Assembly: GCF_000969445.1 (NCBI RefSeq)
Contig: NZ_JZEY01000054.1
Span: 1,426,001-1,490,000, forward strand
Length of the DNA: 64,000 nt
Direction: 5' to 3'
Source of the DNA: Devosia chinhatensis
GTDB lineage: Bacteria > Pseudomonadota > Alphaproteobacteria > Rhizobiales > Devosiaceae
In this document: in pieces, positions 48,281 through 57,269 of the stretch
How positions within the stretch are numbered: the first letter of the stretch is position 1
Layout of the letters: the number at the start of each line of letters is the position of its first letter
Program-made: the position numbers and the translations under genes
The notes under the pieces: model-generated
What the model was told of the DNA's origin: nothing
Databases searched by the model: none
The model's input: the letters and a program-made list of their open reading frames with translations, nothing else

Positions 48281-49384
48281 ATGACTTCATTCTCGCTTTC
48301 CCGCCGTTCGCTGCTCAAGGCCGGTGCGGCCGGGCTTGCCACGGCGGCTTTGCCCATCAACTTGAGCCGGGCCCAGTCGCCTATCGTCTTGGGCGCAGTC
48401 TATGTCGGCCCGCGCGATGATTTCGGCTGGAACCAGGCTCATGCCTTGGCCATGGAAATCCTCAAGCAGGTTCCAGGCGTTACCGTTATCGAAGAAGAAA
48501 ACGTGCCTGAGACCGACGCTGTCACCCAGTCCATCGAATCGATGATCAATCTGGATGGCGCGAACCTGATCCTCGCCACCTCCTTCGGCTACTACACGCC
48601 CTTCGTGGTTGATTTGGCGAGGAAATATCCCGAAGTGGAGTTCCGCCATGCTGCTCCATTGTGGAAAGAGGGCGACCCCACCAATGCGGGATCCTATTTC
48701 TGCTATCTCAACCAGGGTCACTACGTGAACGGGGTGGCCGCGGGCCTGTCCTCCCCCACAGGCAAGCTAGGCTTTGTCGCCGCAAAGCCGATTCCGTCAG
48801 TTCTGAGCAACATCAATTCCTTCCTGCTCGGCGCCCGCAAGAGCAATCCGAATGCCACGGTACAGGTGATCTTCACCGGCGAGTGGTCGATGCCCGTGCG
48901 CGAAGCCGAGGCGACGAATGCGCTGATCGATGCGGGTTGCGATGTGATTGGCTGCCACGTGGATGGCCCCAAGGTTGTCATCGAGACCGCCGAGGGCCGG
49001 GGCGTCAAAAGCTGCGGGCACAATGCCTCGCAAGCGCCCCTTGCACCCAATGGCTTCATCACCGGCGCCGAATACAAATGGTCCACCATCTATTCGCTCT
49101 ATGCAGACCTGCTGGCCAAGGGTGAGCCCCTGCCCAATTTCGTAGCCGGCGGCTACCACAACGACATGCTCCAGACCACGCCCTACGGCGCGGGTGCCAC
49201 CCCGGAAGCCATTGCAGCCGCCGATGCCGCCATCGCCGATCTGGTGGCGCAAAAGCCGATCTATGTCGGTCCGCTCAAGGACAATGCCGGCAATGTCGTC
49301 ATCGAGGGAGAAATGGACAATTACGACCCTGTTCTCGATGGCATGGACTACCTGCTCGAAGGCGTGATCGGCTCCATTACCTGA
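48281..49384 (+). CDS. BMP-family ABC transporter substrate-binding protein, TAT-exported
   Basis: A 367-residue periplasmic binding protein of the BmpA/PnrA (basic membrane protein, purine nucleoside) family. The signal peptide begins MTSFSLSRRSLLKAGAAGLA, with a twin-arginine SRRSLLK motif and cleavage near SRAQS. The body has ILGAVYVGPRDDFGWNQAH, GANLILATSFGYY, a middle hinge, and NDMLQTTPYGAGATPEA. It lacks the lipobox that many family members have. The ATG has GGGAG 8 bases upstream. It opens an operon with two permeases, a double ATPase and five amidase-related genes, so its ligand should be their substrate. Confidence 0.9.
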   Translation: MTSFSLSRRSLLKAGAAGLATAALPINLSRAQSPIVLGAVYVGPRDDFGWNQAHALAMEILKQVPGVTVIEEENVPETDAVTQSIESMINLDGANLILATSFGYYTPFVVDLARKYPEVEFRHAAPLWKEGDPTNAGSYFCYLNQGHYVNGVAAGLSSPTGKLGFVAAKPIPSVLSNINSFLLGARKSNPNATVQVIFTGEWSMPVREAEATNALIDAGCDVIGCHVDGPKVVIETAEGRGVKSCGHNASQAPLAPNGFITGAEYKWSTIYSLYADLLAKGEPLPNFVAGGYHNDMLQTTPYGAGATPEAIAAADAAIADLVAQKPIYVGPLKDNAGNVVIEGEMDNYDPVLDGMDYLLEGVIGSIT

Positions 49385-49414
49385 TCGTCCTCCCTCCGAC
49401 CCATTCTGCAATAG

Positions 49415-49439
49415 CGCCTTTCCCCAACGGGGAAAGGCG
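49415..49439 (+). promoter_or_regulatory. Intercistronic hairpin after the binding-protein gene
   Basis: An 11-bp perfect stem (CGCCTTTCCCC / GGGGAAAGGCG, loop AAC) lies between the binding-protein and first permease genes, without a U-tract. Such hairpins usually protect the 5' message and raise the yield of the binding protein relative to the permeases. Confidence 0.7.
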
Positions 49440-49464
49440 GCCCCTCGGAGTAAGGAACAACGCT

Positions 49465-50574
49465 ATGACAGTGCAAAGCGCGGGCCTGACGTCGACAACC
49501 ACCGGCCCCAGCCTGCGAACCCTTTCCCTCGCCGAAGCCCTGTTCGTGCCTGTTGCCGCTCTCATTGTCTCGGCACTGCTGTTCTCGGTCTTTCTCTTGA
49601 TCATCGGCAAGTCTCCTGTCGACTTCTTCGGCCTGGTTTGGGTCGGCGGCTTCGGGTCATCCTTTTCCATCCAGCAATCTCTGCAGCGGTCTGCCCCGCT
49701 CATCCTGGCCGCTTTGGCCTTTGCCATTCCTGCCCGCATCGGTCTGACCATGATCGGAGCTGAAGGCGCTCTGGTGCTGGGTGGCTTTGCTGCAGCCGCA
49801 ATGGCCATTCCATTGGTAACCGGCGGCGCACCGGTGCCTCTCGCCTGGCTGCTTATGGCCCTCGCCGCAATGGCCACCGGCGGGCTGTGGATCGGCCTTG
49901 CCGGCTGGCTGCGCCACTACAGGGGCGTCAACGAGACCATTTCCTCGCTGCTGCTGAGCTATATTGCCATTGCCATCATGAACTTCTTCGTGGAAGGCGC
50001 GCTGCGCGATCCGGCATCGGCAAACAAGCCGTCCACCATGCCGATCGGCGACGCCTATCGCATTGGCTCCATTCCCGGAACATCGGTCCATTGGGGCTTC
50101 GCAGCCGGCGTGATCTTGGCCATTGTTCTGGCCATTCTCATGTCGCGGACCACATTCGGCTTCGCTGCCCGGATGACCGGGGGTAATGTGCGCGCGGCCC
50201 AGGCGCAGGGCCTGCCGGTTGGCTTGCTGGTTGTCGCCTGCTGCGTCATCGCAGGTGCCTGTGCCGGTTTGGCGGGCTTCTTCGAGGTTGCGGTGGTTCA
50301 TGGTCAGGCCAATGCTTCGCTGGTCGCCGGCTATGGCTTCACCGGCATTCTCATTGCCTTTCTGGCGCGACATAATCCGCTGGCCATCATCCCCATCGCC
50401 ATTCTTTTCGGTGCGATCGCTGCCGCCGGCGGACTGATCCAGCGCCGAATGGGCATGCCCGACGCTACCGTTCTCGTGCTTCAGGGGATCATCTTCGTCG
50501 TGCTGCTGGCCAGCGACACGCTCTATGGGCGCCTCAAGATCTTTCAACCTCGGGCGATGGGAGACCGCACATGA
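49465..50574 (+). CDS. ABC transporter permease (BMP/nucleoside type), first subunit
   Basis: A 369-residue integral membrane protein with about eight to ten hydrophobic segments from residue 25 onward. It belongs to the BPD_transp_2 permease family (RbsC/NupP-like), shown by GLTMIGAEGALVLGGF, GVNETISSLLLSYIAIAIMNFF, GFTGILIAFLARHNPLAII and a C-terminal GMPDATVLVLQGIIFVVLL. The ATG has AAGGAA 8 bases upstream. Its stop overlaps the start of the second permease (ATGA). Together they make the heterodimeric channel. Confidence 0.92.
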   Translation: MTVQSAGLTSTTTGPSLRTLSLAEALFVPVAALIVSALLFSVFLLIIGKSPVDFFGLVWVGGFGSSFSIQQSLQRSAPLILAALAFAIPARIGLTMIGAEGALVLGGFAAAAMAIPLVTGGAPVPLAWLLMALAAMATGGLWIGLAGWLRHYRGVNETISSLLLSYIAIAIMNFFVEGALRDPASANKPSTMPIGDAYRIGSIPGTSVHWGFAAGVILAIVLAILMSRTTFGFAARMTGGNVRAAQAQGLPVGLLVVACCVIAGACAGLAGFFEVAVVHGQANASLVAGYGFTGILIAFLARHNPLAIIPIAILFGAIAAAGGLIQRRMGMPDATVLVLQGIIFVVLLASDTLYGRLKIFQPRAMGDRT

Positions 50575-51491
50575 TGGATAATTCGCTGCTCATCGTCCTC
50601 ATCGCCATGCTGGGTGGCGCCATCCGCGTCTCTACGCCCTTCATGTTCGTGGCGCTGGGCGAATGCCTCACCGAAAAATCCGGACGCATCAATCTGGGTC
50701 TTGAAGGCAATCTCGTCCTCGGCGCCATGGTGGCCTATGCGGTGAGCTACCACACGGGCAATGCCTGGCTTGGCGTCCTGGCTGCCGGTGCCTCAGGCAT
50801 CGTGCTGGGCGCGCTGCATGGCTATATCTGCAAGCTTCCCCGGGTGAACGACATTGCCGTCGGCATTGCCATCATGAGCTTCGGCACGGGCCTCGCCTTC
50901 TTTTTCGGCAAGGCCTATATCCAGCCCTCCGCACCACGCCTCAACTCTGTCCCGCTGGGCGACTGGACCGGCAACGCCTCCATGGCCCAGGCGCTTCAGA
51001 TCAACCCGCTCTTCTTCGTGGGCATAGCTCTCGCCATCCTGATGAGCTGGGCTTTCGCCAATACCCGCTGGGGTCTGATTGTGCGCATGACCGGCGACAG
51101 CGCAGCTTCGGCCAAGGCCATGGGTGTTTCTGTCGATCTGGTCCGTCTGCTCGCCACGGCGGCAGGCGGTTTCCTGGCCGGCGTCGGTGGTTCTTTCCTT
51201 TCGCTTTACTATCCCGGCTCCTGGAACGAGGGCCTGTCGTCCGGCCAGGGCCTCATGGCCGTGGCGCTTGTCATCTTCGCTCGCTGGGATCCGATCCGCT
51301 GCATCTGGGCAGCCCTGCTCTTCGGCGCAGCCGGCGCGATCGGCCCGGCTCTTCAGTCCGTGGGCATCACCCAGGGCTATTACTTCTTCAATGCCGCGCC
51401 CTACATCCTCACCCTTTTCATCATGATCGCCTCTGCCCGCTCCAAGGGGGCGGCGCGCGAGGCACCCGGCGAATTGTCGATCACCAAATAG
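50571..51491 (+). CDS. ABC transporter permease (BMP/nucleoside type), second subunit
   Basis: A 306-residue BPD_transp_2 permease with about eight to nine membrane helices. Recognisable segments are ISTPFMFVALGECLTEKSGR-like at the N-terminus (with the GRINLGLEGNLVLGAM motif after it), CKLPRVNDIAVGIAIM, and GVGGSFLSLYYPGSWNEGLSSGQG. It overlaps the first permease gene by 4 bases and precedes the formamidase-like gene by 9 bases. It pairs with the ATPase at 53236. Confidence 0.92.
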   Translation: MMDNSLLIVLIAMLGGAIRVSTPFMFVALGECLTEKSGRINLGLEGNLVLGAMVAYAVSYHTGNAWLGVLAAGASGIVLGALHGYICKLPRVNDIAVGIAIMSFGTGLAFFFGKAYIQPSAPRLNSVPLGDWTGNASMAQALQINPLFFVGIALAILMSWAFANTRWGLIVRMTGDSAASAKAMGVSVDLVRLLATAAGGFLAGVGGSFLSLYYPGSWNEGLSSGQGLMAVALVIFARWDPIRCIWAALLFGAAGAIGPALQSVGITQGYYFFNAAPYILTLFIMIASARSKGAAREAPGELSITK

Positions 51492-51500
51492 GAGCACCTC

Positions 51501-52517
51501 ATGTCCGGACTCGGCGGTCTCAACAAATCCGACAATGGCGTGGTCATCGGCCTGGTACAGCTGCAATTGCCCGTGGTCGCGACGCCCGACGATCTTGCCC
51601 GGCAGACGGCACGCATTGTCGAGCTGGTCGGCAAGGCCCGGCGTAACCTGGGCACCATGGACCTGGTGGTCTTCCCAGAATATGCGCTGCATGGCCTTTC
51701 TATGGACATTAATCCCGCCATCATGTGCACCATGGACGGCCCCGAAGTCGCGGCGTTCAAGGCGGCCTGCCGGAACAATTCGATCTGGGGCTGTTTCTCC
51801 ATCATGGAGGCCAATCCCGGCGGCAATCCCTATAATGTCGGCATCATTATCGACGATCAGGGCGAGCTCCGGCTCTATTACCGCAAGCTGCACCCCTGGG
51901 TTCCGGTCGAGCCCTGGGAGCCCGGCGACCTTGGAATTCCGGTGATCGATGGACCCAAGGGCTGCAAGCTCGGCCTCATCATCTGCCACGATGGCATGTT
52001 CCCCGAAATGGCGCGCGAGGCCGCTTACAAGGGCGCCGAGATCATGCTGCGCACTGCCGGATACACCGCGCCGATCCGCGAAGCCTGGCGCTTCACCAAC
52101 CAATCCAATGCGTTCTGTAACTTGATGGTCACGGCCAATGTCTGCATGTGCGGCAGTGATGGCACCTTCGACTCGATGGGCGAAGCCATGATCTGCAATT
52201 TCGACGGCACGATCGTCGCACAGGGCACAACCGGCCGCGCCGATGAGATCATCACGGCTGAAGTCAGGCCGGACCTCGTGCGCGAAGCCCGCGCCAATTG
52301 GGGCGTCGAGAACAATATCTACCAGCTCGGTCATCGCGGCTTCACCGCCGTTGCCGGAGGCGCTCAGGACGCGCCCTACTCCTACATGCACGACCTCGTC
52401 AACGGCCGCTACCGCTTGCCCTGGGAAGAGAGCGTGAAGGTCACCGACGGCACGCCGTCGGGATTTGCGGCGCCCCAACGCCTTTATGGTGAAAGCCGCA
52501 AGGAGGCCGCCGAATGA
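51501..52517 (+). CDS. Formamidase-like carbon-nitrogen hydrolase (nitrilase superfamily)
   Basis: A 338-residue amidase of the nitrilase superfamily, closest by eye to formamidase AmiF and aliphatic amidase AmiE, which are also about 335-345 residues long. The catalytic set is Glu60 ([11 protein letters not shown]), Lys129 ([19 protein letters not shown]) and Cys162 ([12 protein letters not shown]). Other family stretches are [12 protein letters not shown] and [18 protein letters not shown]. The stop overlaps the next gene by 4 bases. The role would be release of ammonia from formamide or a similar small amide formed during breakdown of the imported compound. A sibling amidase substrate cannot be excluded. 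Confidence 0.87.
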   Translation: MSGLGGLNKSDNGVVIGLVQLQLPVVATPDDLARQTARIVELVGKARRNLGTMDLVVFPEYALHGLSMDINPAIMCTMDGPEVAAFKAACRNNSIWGCFSIMEANPGGNPYNVGIIIDDQGELRLYYRKLHPWVPVEPWEPGDLGIPVIDGPKGCKLGLIICHDGMFPEMAREAAYKGAEIMLRTAGYTAPIREAWRFTNQSNAFCNLMVTANVCMCGSDGTFDSMGEAMICNFDGTIVAQGTTGRADEIITAEVRPDLVREARANWGVENNIYQLGHRGFTAVAGGAQDAPYSYMHDLVNGRYRLPWEESVKVTDGTPSGFAAPQRLYGESRKEAAE

Positions 52518-53239
52518 GCCTGTCAGACGAGCGCGTCGAAGCTGCCTTGGTCCCCGGTGGCACCACCATTGCCAATGCCGATCCCTATCCCTGGCCCTTC
52601 GATGGTAATTGGGGCGCTCACAATACTGCCCTCGTGGTCATCGACATGCAGGTCGATTTCTGTGCGCCCGGCGGCTACGTCGACACCATGGGATACGATA
52701 TCAGCCTCACGCGGGCACCCATCGCGCCGATCCAGCGTGTGCTCGCCGCCATGCGCGCCCGGGGCTACACCATCATCCACACCCGCGAGGGCCACAAGCC
52801 GGACCTCAGCGACTTGCCGGCCAACAAGCGCTGGCGTTCCCAGCGCATCGGTGCTGGCATCGGCGACCAGGGTCCGTGCGGCCGTATTCTCGTCCGCGGC
52901 GAGCCAGGCTGGGAGATCATCCCCGAACTGCAGCCCCTGCCCGGCGAGCAGATCATCGACAAGCCCGGCAAGGGCACCTTCATCGCCACCGATTTCGAAC
53001 TGGTGCTGCGCATGAAGCACATCCGTAACATCATCTTTACCGGTGTCACGACCGACGTCTGCGTCCATACGACCATGCGCGACGCCAATGACCGCGGCTA
53101 TGAATGTCTGCTGCTCGAGGATTGCTGCGCCGCCACCAAGCGCTCCAACCATGACGCGGCAATCGACATGATCAAGATGCAGGGCGGCGTCTTCGGTGCT
53201 GTCAGCATATCCGACGCCCTCATCGAGGTGCTGCCATGA
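52514..53239 (+). CDS. Isochorismatase-fold cysteine hydrolase, biuret-hydrolase-like
   Basis: A 241-residue amidohydrolase of the isochorismatase-like superfamily. The catalytic triad is Asp44 (VVIDMQVDF), Lys150 ([10 protein letters not shown]) and Cys183 (TTDVCVHTT). From memory, Rhizobium leguminosarum biuret hydrolase has D36, K142 and C175 and a glutamine at 215; the same spacing is kept here with a constant offset of 8, including Gln223 in KMQGGVFG. The stretches [27 protein letters not shown] and [12 protein letters not shown] also look like biuret hydrolase. The most likely reaction is hydrolysis of biuret or a related compound to allophanate and ammonia. The gene overlaps both neighbours by 4 bases. 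Confidence 0.85.
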   Translation: MSLSDERVEAALVPGGTTIANADPYPWPFDGNWGAHNTALVVIDMQVDFCAPGGYVDTMGYDISLTRAPIAPIQRVLAAMRARGYTIIHTREGHKPDLSDLPANKRWRSQRIGAGIGDQGPCGRILVRGEPGWEIIPELQPLPGEQIIDKPGKGTFIATDFELVLRMKHIRNIIFTGVTTDVCVHTTMRDANDRGYECLLLEDCCAATKRSNHDAAIDMIKMQGGVFGAVSISDALIEVLP

Positions 53240-54774
53240 ACGCCCACGCGCCCTTTTCCGCCGCCGGCCGTGCCCCCTCGCTCGAGGCCATCGGCATGAC
53301 CAAGATCTTTGGGCCGCTGGTTGCACTGGACGATGTCTCGATTTCCGTTCCCGCCGGCGCCTTTCATGCCCTATTGGGCGAAAACGGCGCCGGCAAGTCC
53401 ACGCTCGTCAAGTCGATCATGGGCTTTTATGCGGCAGACCGTGGCCAGGTCAGGCTTGATGGGCGCGACGTTTCGATCAAGACCCCGCGCGACGCCCGCG
53501 CGCATGGCATCGGCATGGTCTACCAGCATTTCACGCTTGTGCCCTGCCTCACGGCCGCCGAAAACCTCGTTATTTCCCGCGCCGATGCGCCGTCGATCAT
53601 CGACTGGCGCAAGGAGAAGAAGGCACTTTCCGACTTTATGGACGCCATGCCGTTCAAAGTGCCGCTCGATGCCCAGGTGGCAAGCCTGTCGGCCGGCGAA
53701 AAGCAGAAGCTCGAAATTCTCAAGCTCCTCTACCTCGACCAGCGCTTCATGATTCTTGATGAGCCCACCTCCGTGCTTACGCCCGGCGAAGCCGACGAAA
53801 TGCTCGGGCTCCTGGGCGAAATGGCCGCGCGAAAGGAGATCACCGTCCTGATGATCTCCCACAAATTCCGCGAGGTAAAAGCCTTCTGCGACAGCTTCAG
53901 CGTCCTCCGGCGTGGCGCCCTCACCGGCACTGGCGATGCCAGATCGGCGAGCATCGCGGAAATGAGCCGCATGATGATTGGCGACACCGAAGTTCGCGAG
54001 CGTGCCGTCCGGGTCAAGCATAATGACAAGCGCGAAGTGCTCGAACTGGCCGGTATTTTCGCTGAGGACAGTGAAGCCAACCCGGTGCTTTCCTCCATCA
54101 ACCTCAAGGTTAATGCCGGCGAGATCGTGGGCATTGCCGGCGTCTCGGGCAACGGCCAGTCCGCTCTGATGGAAGTTCTTTCCGGCCAGCGCGGCATGAG
54201 TGACGGCGCCATCCGGATCCATGGCCAGAACTTTACCGCCAAGCGTCGCAATTTCGACCGCTACAAGGTCTTTGGCTTGCCCGAGGAACCGCTCCGCAAC
54301 GCCACCGTGCCGCGCATGAGCGTGGCCGAGAACATTGCCTTTCGCGCCTTCGACAAGCCCCCCTTTGCCCTGCGCGGCTGGTGGATGTCTCCCGGCCCTC
54401 TGCGCCGCCGCGCCGAGGAGTTGATCGCTCAGTATCGTGTCAAGACCACCTCCCCCGACGCTCCGATCGAAACCCTGTCCGGCGGCAATGTGCAGCGTGC
54501 TGTCCTCGCCCGGGAATTGTCCGGCGATGTGGACGTGCTGATCGTCGCCAATCCCTGCTTCGGCCTCGACTTCGCTTCTGTCGCCGACATCCGTAGCCAG
54601 ATCATGGAGCAACGCAATCGCGGTGCCGCCATCCTTCTGATCTCGGAGGACCTGGATGAAATCCTCGAACTGGCCGATCGAGTCGCCGTCATGAGCGGTG
54701 GCACCATTACCTATGTTGCCCCCATTGAAGAGACCGACCGCAACATTATCGGTCAGCACATGGCGGGGCATTGA
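53236..54774 (+). CDS. ABC transporter ATPase with two nucleotide-binding domains
   Basis: A 512-residue RbsA/NupA-type ATPase. NBD1 has Walker [10 protein letters not shown] near residue 54, signature [15 protein letters not shown], and Walker [18 protein letters not shown]2 has a degenerate Walker [12 protein letters not shown], signature [15 protein letters not shown], and a Walker B where the glutamate region reads [10 protein letters not shown]. The unequal sites are normal for this family, in which one site powers transport. The ATG overlaps the previous gene by 4 bases. It drives the BMP-type importer of this operon. Confidence 0.93.
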   Translation: MNAHAPFSAAGRAPSLEAIGMTKIFGPLVALDDVSISVPAGAFHALLGENGAGKSTLVKSIMGFYAADRGQVRLDGRDVSIKTPRDARAHGIGMVYQHFTLVPCLTAAENLVISRADAPSIIDWRKEKKALSDFMDAMPFKVPLDAQVASLSAGEKQKLEILKLLYLDQRFMILDEPTSVLTPGEADEMLGLLGEMAARKEITVLMISHKFREVKAFCDSFSVLRRGALTGTGDARSASIAEMSRMMIGDTEVRERAVRVKHNDKREVLELAGIFAEDSEANPVLSSINLKVNAGEIVGIAGVSGNGQSALMEVLSGQRGMSDGAIRIHGQNFTAKRRNFDRYKVFGLPEEPLRNATVPRMSVAENIAFRAFDKPPFALRGWWMSPGPLRRRAEELIAQYRVKTTSPDAPIETLSGGNVQRAVLARELSGDVDVLIVANPCFGLDFASVADIRSQIMEQRNRGAAILLISEDLDEILELADRVAVMSGGTITYVAPIEETDRNIIGQHMAGH

Positions 54775-55457
54775 TGCTTATCTCGATCCCCGCCCGTCCC
54801 TATCCCTATTCCCTTGATCCCCAGCACACCGCGCTCGTGGTGATCGACATGCAGCGTGACTTCATCGAGCCAGGCGGCTTCGGCGACAGTCTCGGCAACG
54901 ATGTGCGCCGCCTCGAAGCCATTGTGCCGGCTACGGCAGCCTTGATTGATCTCTTTCGCAGACAGGGATGGCCCATCGTTCACACCCGCGAGGCGCATCA
55001 ACCCGATCTCTCCGATTGCCCGCCCGCCAAGCGCGCGAGAGGTAAGCCTGGCCTGCGCATCGGCGACGAGGGCAGCATGGGCCGCATTCTGATCGCCGGC
55101 GAGCCGGGCAACCAGATCGTCGACGCGCTTGCTCCGCGCGAAGGTGAAATCGTCATCGACAAGCCCGGCAAAGGCATGTTTCACGCCACTGGCATTAACG
55201 AGCGTTTGCGGGAGACGGGCATTACCCATCTGGTCTTTGCCGGCGTCACCACCGAAGTTTGCGTACAGACCTCGATGCGCGAAGCCAACGATCGCGGCTA
55301 CGAATGCCTGCTGGTCGAAGATGCCACCGAAAGCTATTTCCCGGCCTTCAAGGCCGCCACCATCGAAATGATCGTCGCGCAGGGGGGAATTGTCGGATGG
55401 GTCGCAACCCTGTCTGCCTTGGTCCATGCCGTCGCGAAGGAGCACGCCGATGCCTGA
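54771..55457 (+). CDS. Second isochorismatase-fold cysteine hydrolase
   Basis: A 228-residue paralogue of the hydrolase encoded at 52514, of roughly the same architecture and with the same triad: Asp25 (VVIDMQRDF), Lys130 ([10 protein letters not shown]) and Cys163 (TTEVCVQTS). Gln203 (VAQGGIVGW) corresponds to the substrate glutamine of biuret hydrolase. The central region differs ([20 protein letters not shown]), so its substrate probably differs too; ureidoacrylate, triuret or a ureide are candidates. The N-terminus starts with PARPYPYSL. It overlaps the ATPase gene by 4 bases and the next gene by 8. Confidence 0.82.
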   Translation: MMLISIPARPYPYSLDPQHTALVVIDMQRDFIEPGGFGDSLGNDVRRLEAIVPATAALIDLFRRQGWPIVHTREAHQPDLSDCPPAKRARGKPGLRIGDEGSMGRILIAGEPGNQIVDALAPREGEIVIDKPGKGMFHATGINERLRETGITHLVFAGVTTEVCVQTSMREANDRGYECLLVEDATESYFPAFKAATIEMIVAQGGIVGWVATLSALVHAVAKEHADA

Positions 55458-56220
55458 ACCAGGCCGCTGGGCGGGCCGCAATCCGGCCAAGGACATCATC
55501 CGCCACGACATCTGGGCACAGCTCGAGGCCGAGGGAATCAATGTTGGCCCGGCCTGGAGCATGATCCCCAATTTTGCCGGCGCCGATCTCGCCGCATGGC
55601 ACCTTGCCCAAACCCCGCAATGGAAAGCCGCCAAAACCGGCAAGACCAACCCCGATCATGCCCAGACCCCCATCCGCATTCGGGCGCTTTACGAGGGCAA
55701 GATCGTCTATACGCCGGTCCCCTACCTCACCAAGGACTTCCCCTATCTAAAGCTCGACCCCGTCCGGCTCCAGGCGTCCGGGATCAGCTTCGAGCTGGCC
55801 GCCACCCCCCAGGGCTTTCTTGAGCATGGCGAGAAGCTTGAATTCGAACAGGTCCAAAGGCTCGACTTCTGCGTTGTCGGCTCCGTTGCCGTCAGCCGTG
55901 CGGGTGGCCGAACCGGAAAAGGCGCTGGCTTTGCCGATCTGGAAACTGCCATTTTTCGGGAACTAGGCGTCGTCGATGCGCAGACGCCGATGGCGACCAC
56001 CGTCCACTCCCTGCAACTGGTCAAAGACCGGCACATCGTTATTGAGCCGCATGACAGCCCGCTCGACTTTGTCGCTACCCAGAGCGAGTTGATCGTCACC
56101 GGCAATGCCATGCCGCGGCCCATGGGCGTGGACTGGAGCAAGGTCCGCCTCGACCAGTTCGACACCATCCCATTCCTGGCCCGACTGCGCGACCGCATGC
56201 TCGCAAGGCGGGCCGGATGA
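55450..56220 (+). CDS. 5-formyltetrahydrofolate cyclo-ligase-like (MTHFS) family protein
   Basis: A 256-residue protein of the MTHFS fold. It lies within the 5-formyl-THF cyclo-ligase superfamily because of the late [17 protein letters not shown] segment (the ATP/folate-binding G-x-x-G-x-G-x-x-D/G region), the [16 protein letters not shown] strand, and [11 protein letters not shown]. It is clearly divergent from true cyclo-ligases, and family members with this extended N-terminus ([20 protein letters not shown]) have no established activity that I know of. In this operon it could handle a formyl or one-carbon group, perhaps linked to formamidase. The ATG has AAGGAG 7 bases upstream and lies inside the end of the previous gene. 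Confidence 0.75.
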   Translation: MPEPGRWAGRNPAKDIIRHDIWAQLEAEGINVGPAWSMIPNFAGADLAAWHLAQTPQWKAAKTGKTNPDHAQTPIRIRALYEGKIVYTPVPYLTKDFPYLKLDPVRLQASGISFELAATPQGFLEHGEKLEFEQVQRLDFCVVGSVAVSRAGGRTGKGAGFADLETAIFRELGVVDAQTPMATTVHSLQLVKDRHIVIEPHDSPLDFVATQSELIVTGNAMPRPMGVDWSKVRLDQFDTIPFLARLRDRMLARRAG

Positions 56221-56600
56221 TCTTCAACGACCCCCAGACCATTGCCGAGGTCGAGGCAGCGTTTTTCGCTTATGAAGCCGCGCTTCTGCGCAATGACGTT
56301 GCGGCGCTCGACGCCTTTTTCCTCCATCGGGCCGATACGATTCGCTATGGGGTGGGCGAGGTCCAGCACGGCATCGACGAAATCCGCGCCTTCCGCGCGG
56401 CACAGCGTCCATTCGAGCGGACCCTGTCCAACACCGCTATCGTCACCTATGGCCGCGACGTTGCCACCGCCTCCACCTTGTTCTATCGGGATGATTTCCC
56501 CCATCAGGTCGGCCGCCAGCAGCAGACCTGGGTCAGGACGGAAACCGGTTGGCGCGTCGCTGCCGCTCACGTGAGCATGATGGCGTCGGACCGCGGCTGA
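56217..56600 (+). CDS. AtzH/HpxZ-like (DUF3225, SnoaL-fold) protein
   Basis: A 127-residue protein of the NTF2/SnoaL fold, matching the DUF3225 pattern with FFAYEAALLRNDVAALDAFF, YGVGEVQHGIDEIRAFR and HVSMM at the end. Relatives are HpxZ (oxalurate catabolism) and AtzH (cyanuric acid catabolism), both in operons for urea-derived nitrogen compounds. AtzH has been reported to act on a carboxylated urea intermediate. This member lacks the AtzE-type amidase gene that normally accompanies it. It overlaps the previous gene by 4 bases. Confidence 0.8.
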   Translation: MIFNDPQTIAEVEAAFFAYEAALLRNDVAALDAFFLHRADTIRYGVGEVQHGIDEIRAFRAAQRPFERTLSNTAIVTYGRDVATASTLFYRDDFPHQVGRQQQTWVRTETGWRVAAAHVSMMASDRG

Positions 56601-56612
56601 AAGGACAACGCT

Positions 56613-57263
56613 TTGGCAGGACCTGCGCGCACGACGGCGGAAGACATTCGTCATATCCTTGCCACGCGCATCATCAATGGGGAATTGCGCCCAGGCTCGC
56701 CCCTGGACGAAAGCGGTCTGGCGACCGAGTTTTCAGTGTCGCGCACGCCGATCCGCGAAGCCTTGCGTCTATTGCGCGCCAGTGGCCTCGTGGACCAGCG
56801 GCCTCATTCGAGCGCTGTCGTCGCCAAGCCGGACGAGGCAACGCTGGCAGGCATGTTCGAAGTCATGGCCTATCTGGAGGCCCTGTGCGCCGGGCTCTGT
56901 GCCAGCATGATGAACGGCGGCGAACGCCAGGCGCTATCGGCCATGCATGCCGAGATGGCGGCGCTTATGCGCTCGGGCAATCACCAAGCTTATGTGGACG
57001 CCAACGAGGCCTTCCATTCGCTGATTTATGATGGCGCTCACAACGCCTATCTGGCCGAGCTCGCCCGCTCGACGCGTCAGCGCCTGCAGCCCTTCCGCCG
57101 CGCCCAGTTTTCCTCGCTGGGGCGGCTCGGTCGTTCTCACGAAGAACATTCCAGGGTCGTCGCGGCCATCCTGTGCGGCGACCGCGCAGGCGCGGAGAGC
57201 GCCATGCGCGATCACCTGGGCATTGTCGAAACCACCTGGCAGAAAATGGCGACCGCCACCTGA
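56613..57263 (+). CDS. GntR-family transcriptional regulator (FCD domain)
   Basis: A 216-residue regulator. Residues 1-70 form the winged helix-turn-helix (ITRIINGELRPGSPLDES then FSVSRTPIREALRLLRASGLV). Residues 80-205 are an FCD ligand-binding domain, including AGMFEVMAYLEALCAGLC, a HSLIYDGAHNAYLAEL stretch and HEEHSRVVAAILCGD with conserved histidines for a metal or ligand. The start is TTG, 8 bases after AAGGA. As the last gene of the operon it is a natural candidate to control it; the ligand is probably the imported compound or an intermediate. Confidence 0.9.
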   Translation: MAGPARTTAEDIRHILATRIINGELRPGSPLDESGLATEFSVSRTPIREALRLLRASGLVDQRPHSSAVVAKPDEATLAGMFEVMAYLEALCAGLCASMMNGGERQALSAMHAEMAALMRSGNHQAYVDANEAFHSLIYDGAHNAYLAELARSTRQRLQPFRRAQFSSLGRLGRSHEEHSRVVAAILCGDRAGAESAMRDHLGIVETTWQKMATAT

Positions 57264-57269
57264 AGCCGT

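Noticed and set aside
50793-52478. 561-codon minus-strand frame opposite the second permease and formamidase
   Set aside because: Antisense to two well-supported genes with clear motifs and no signal of its own.
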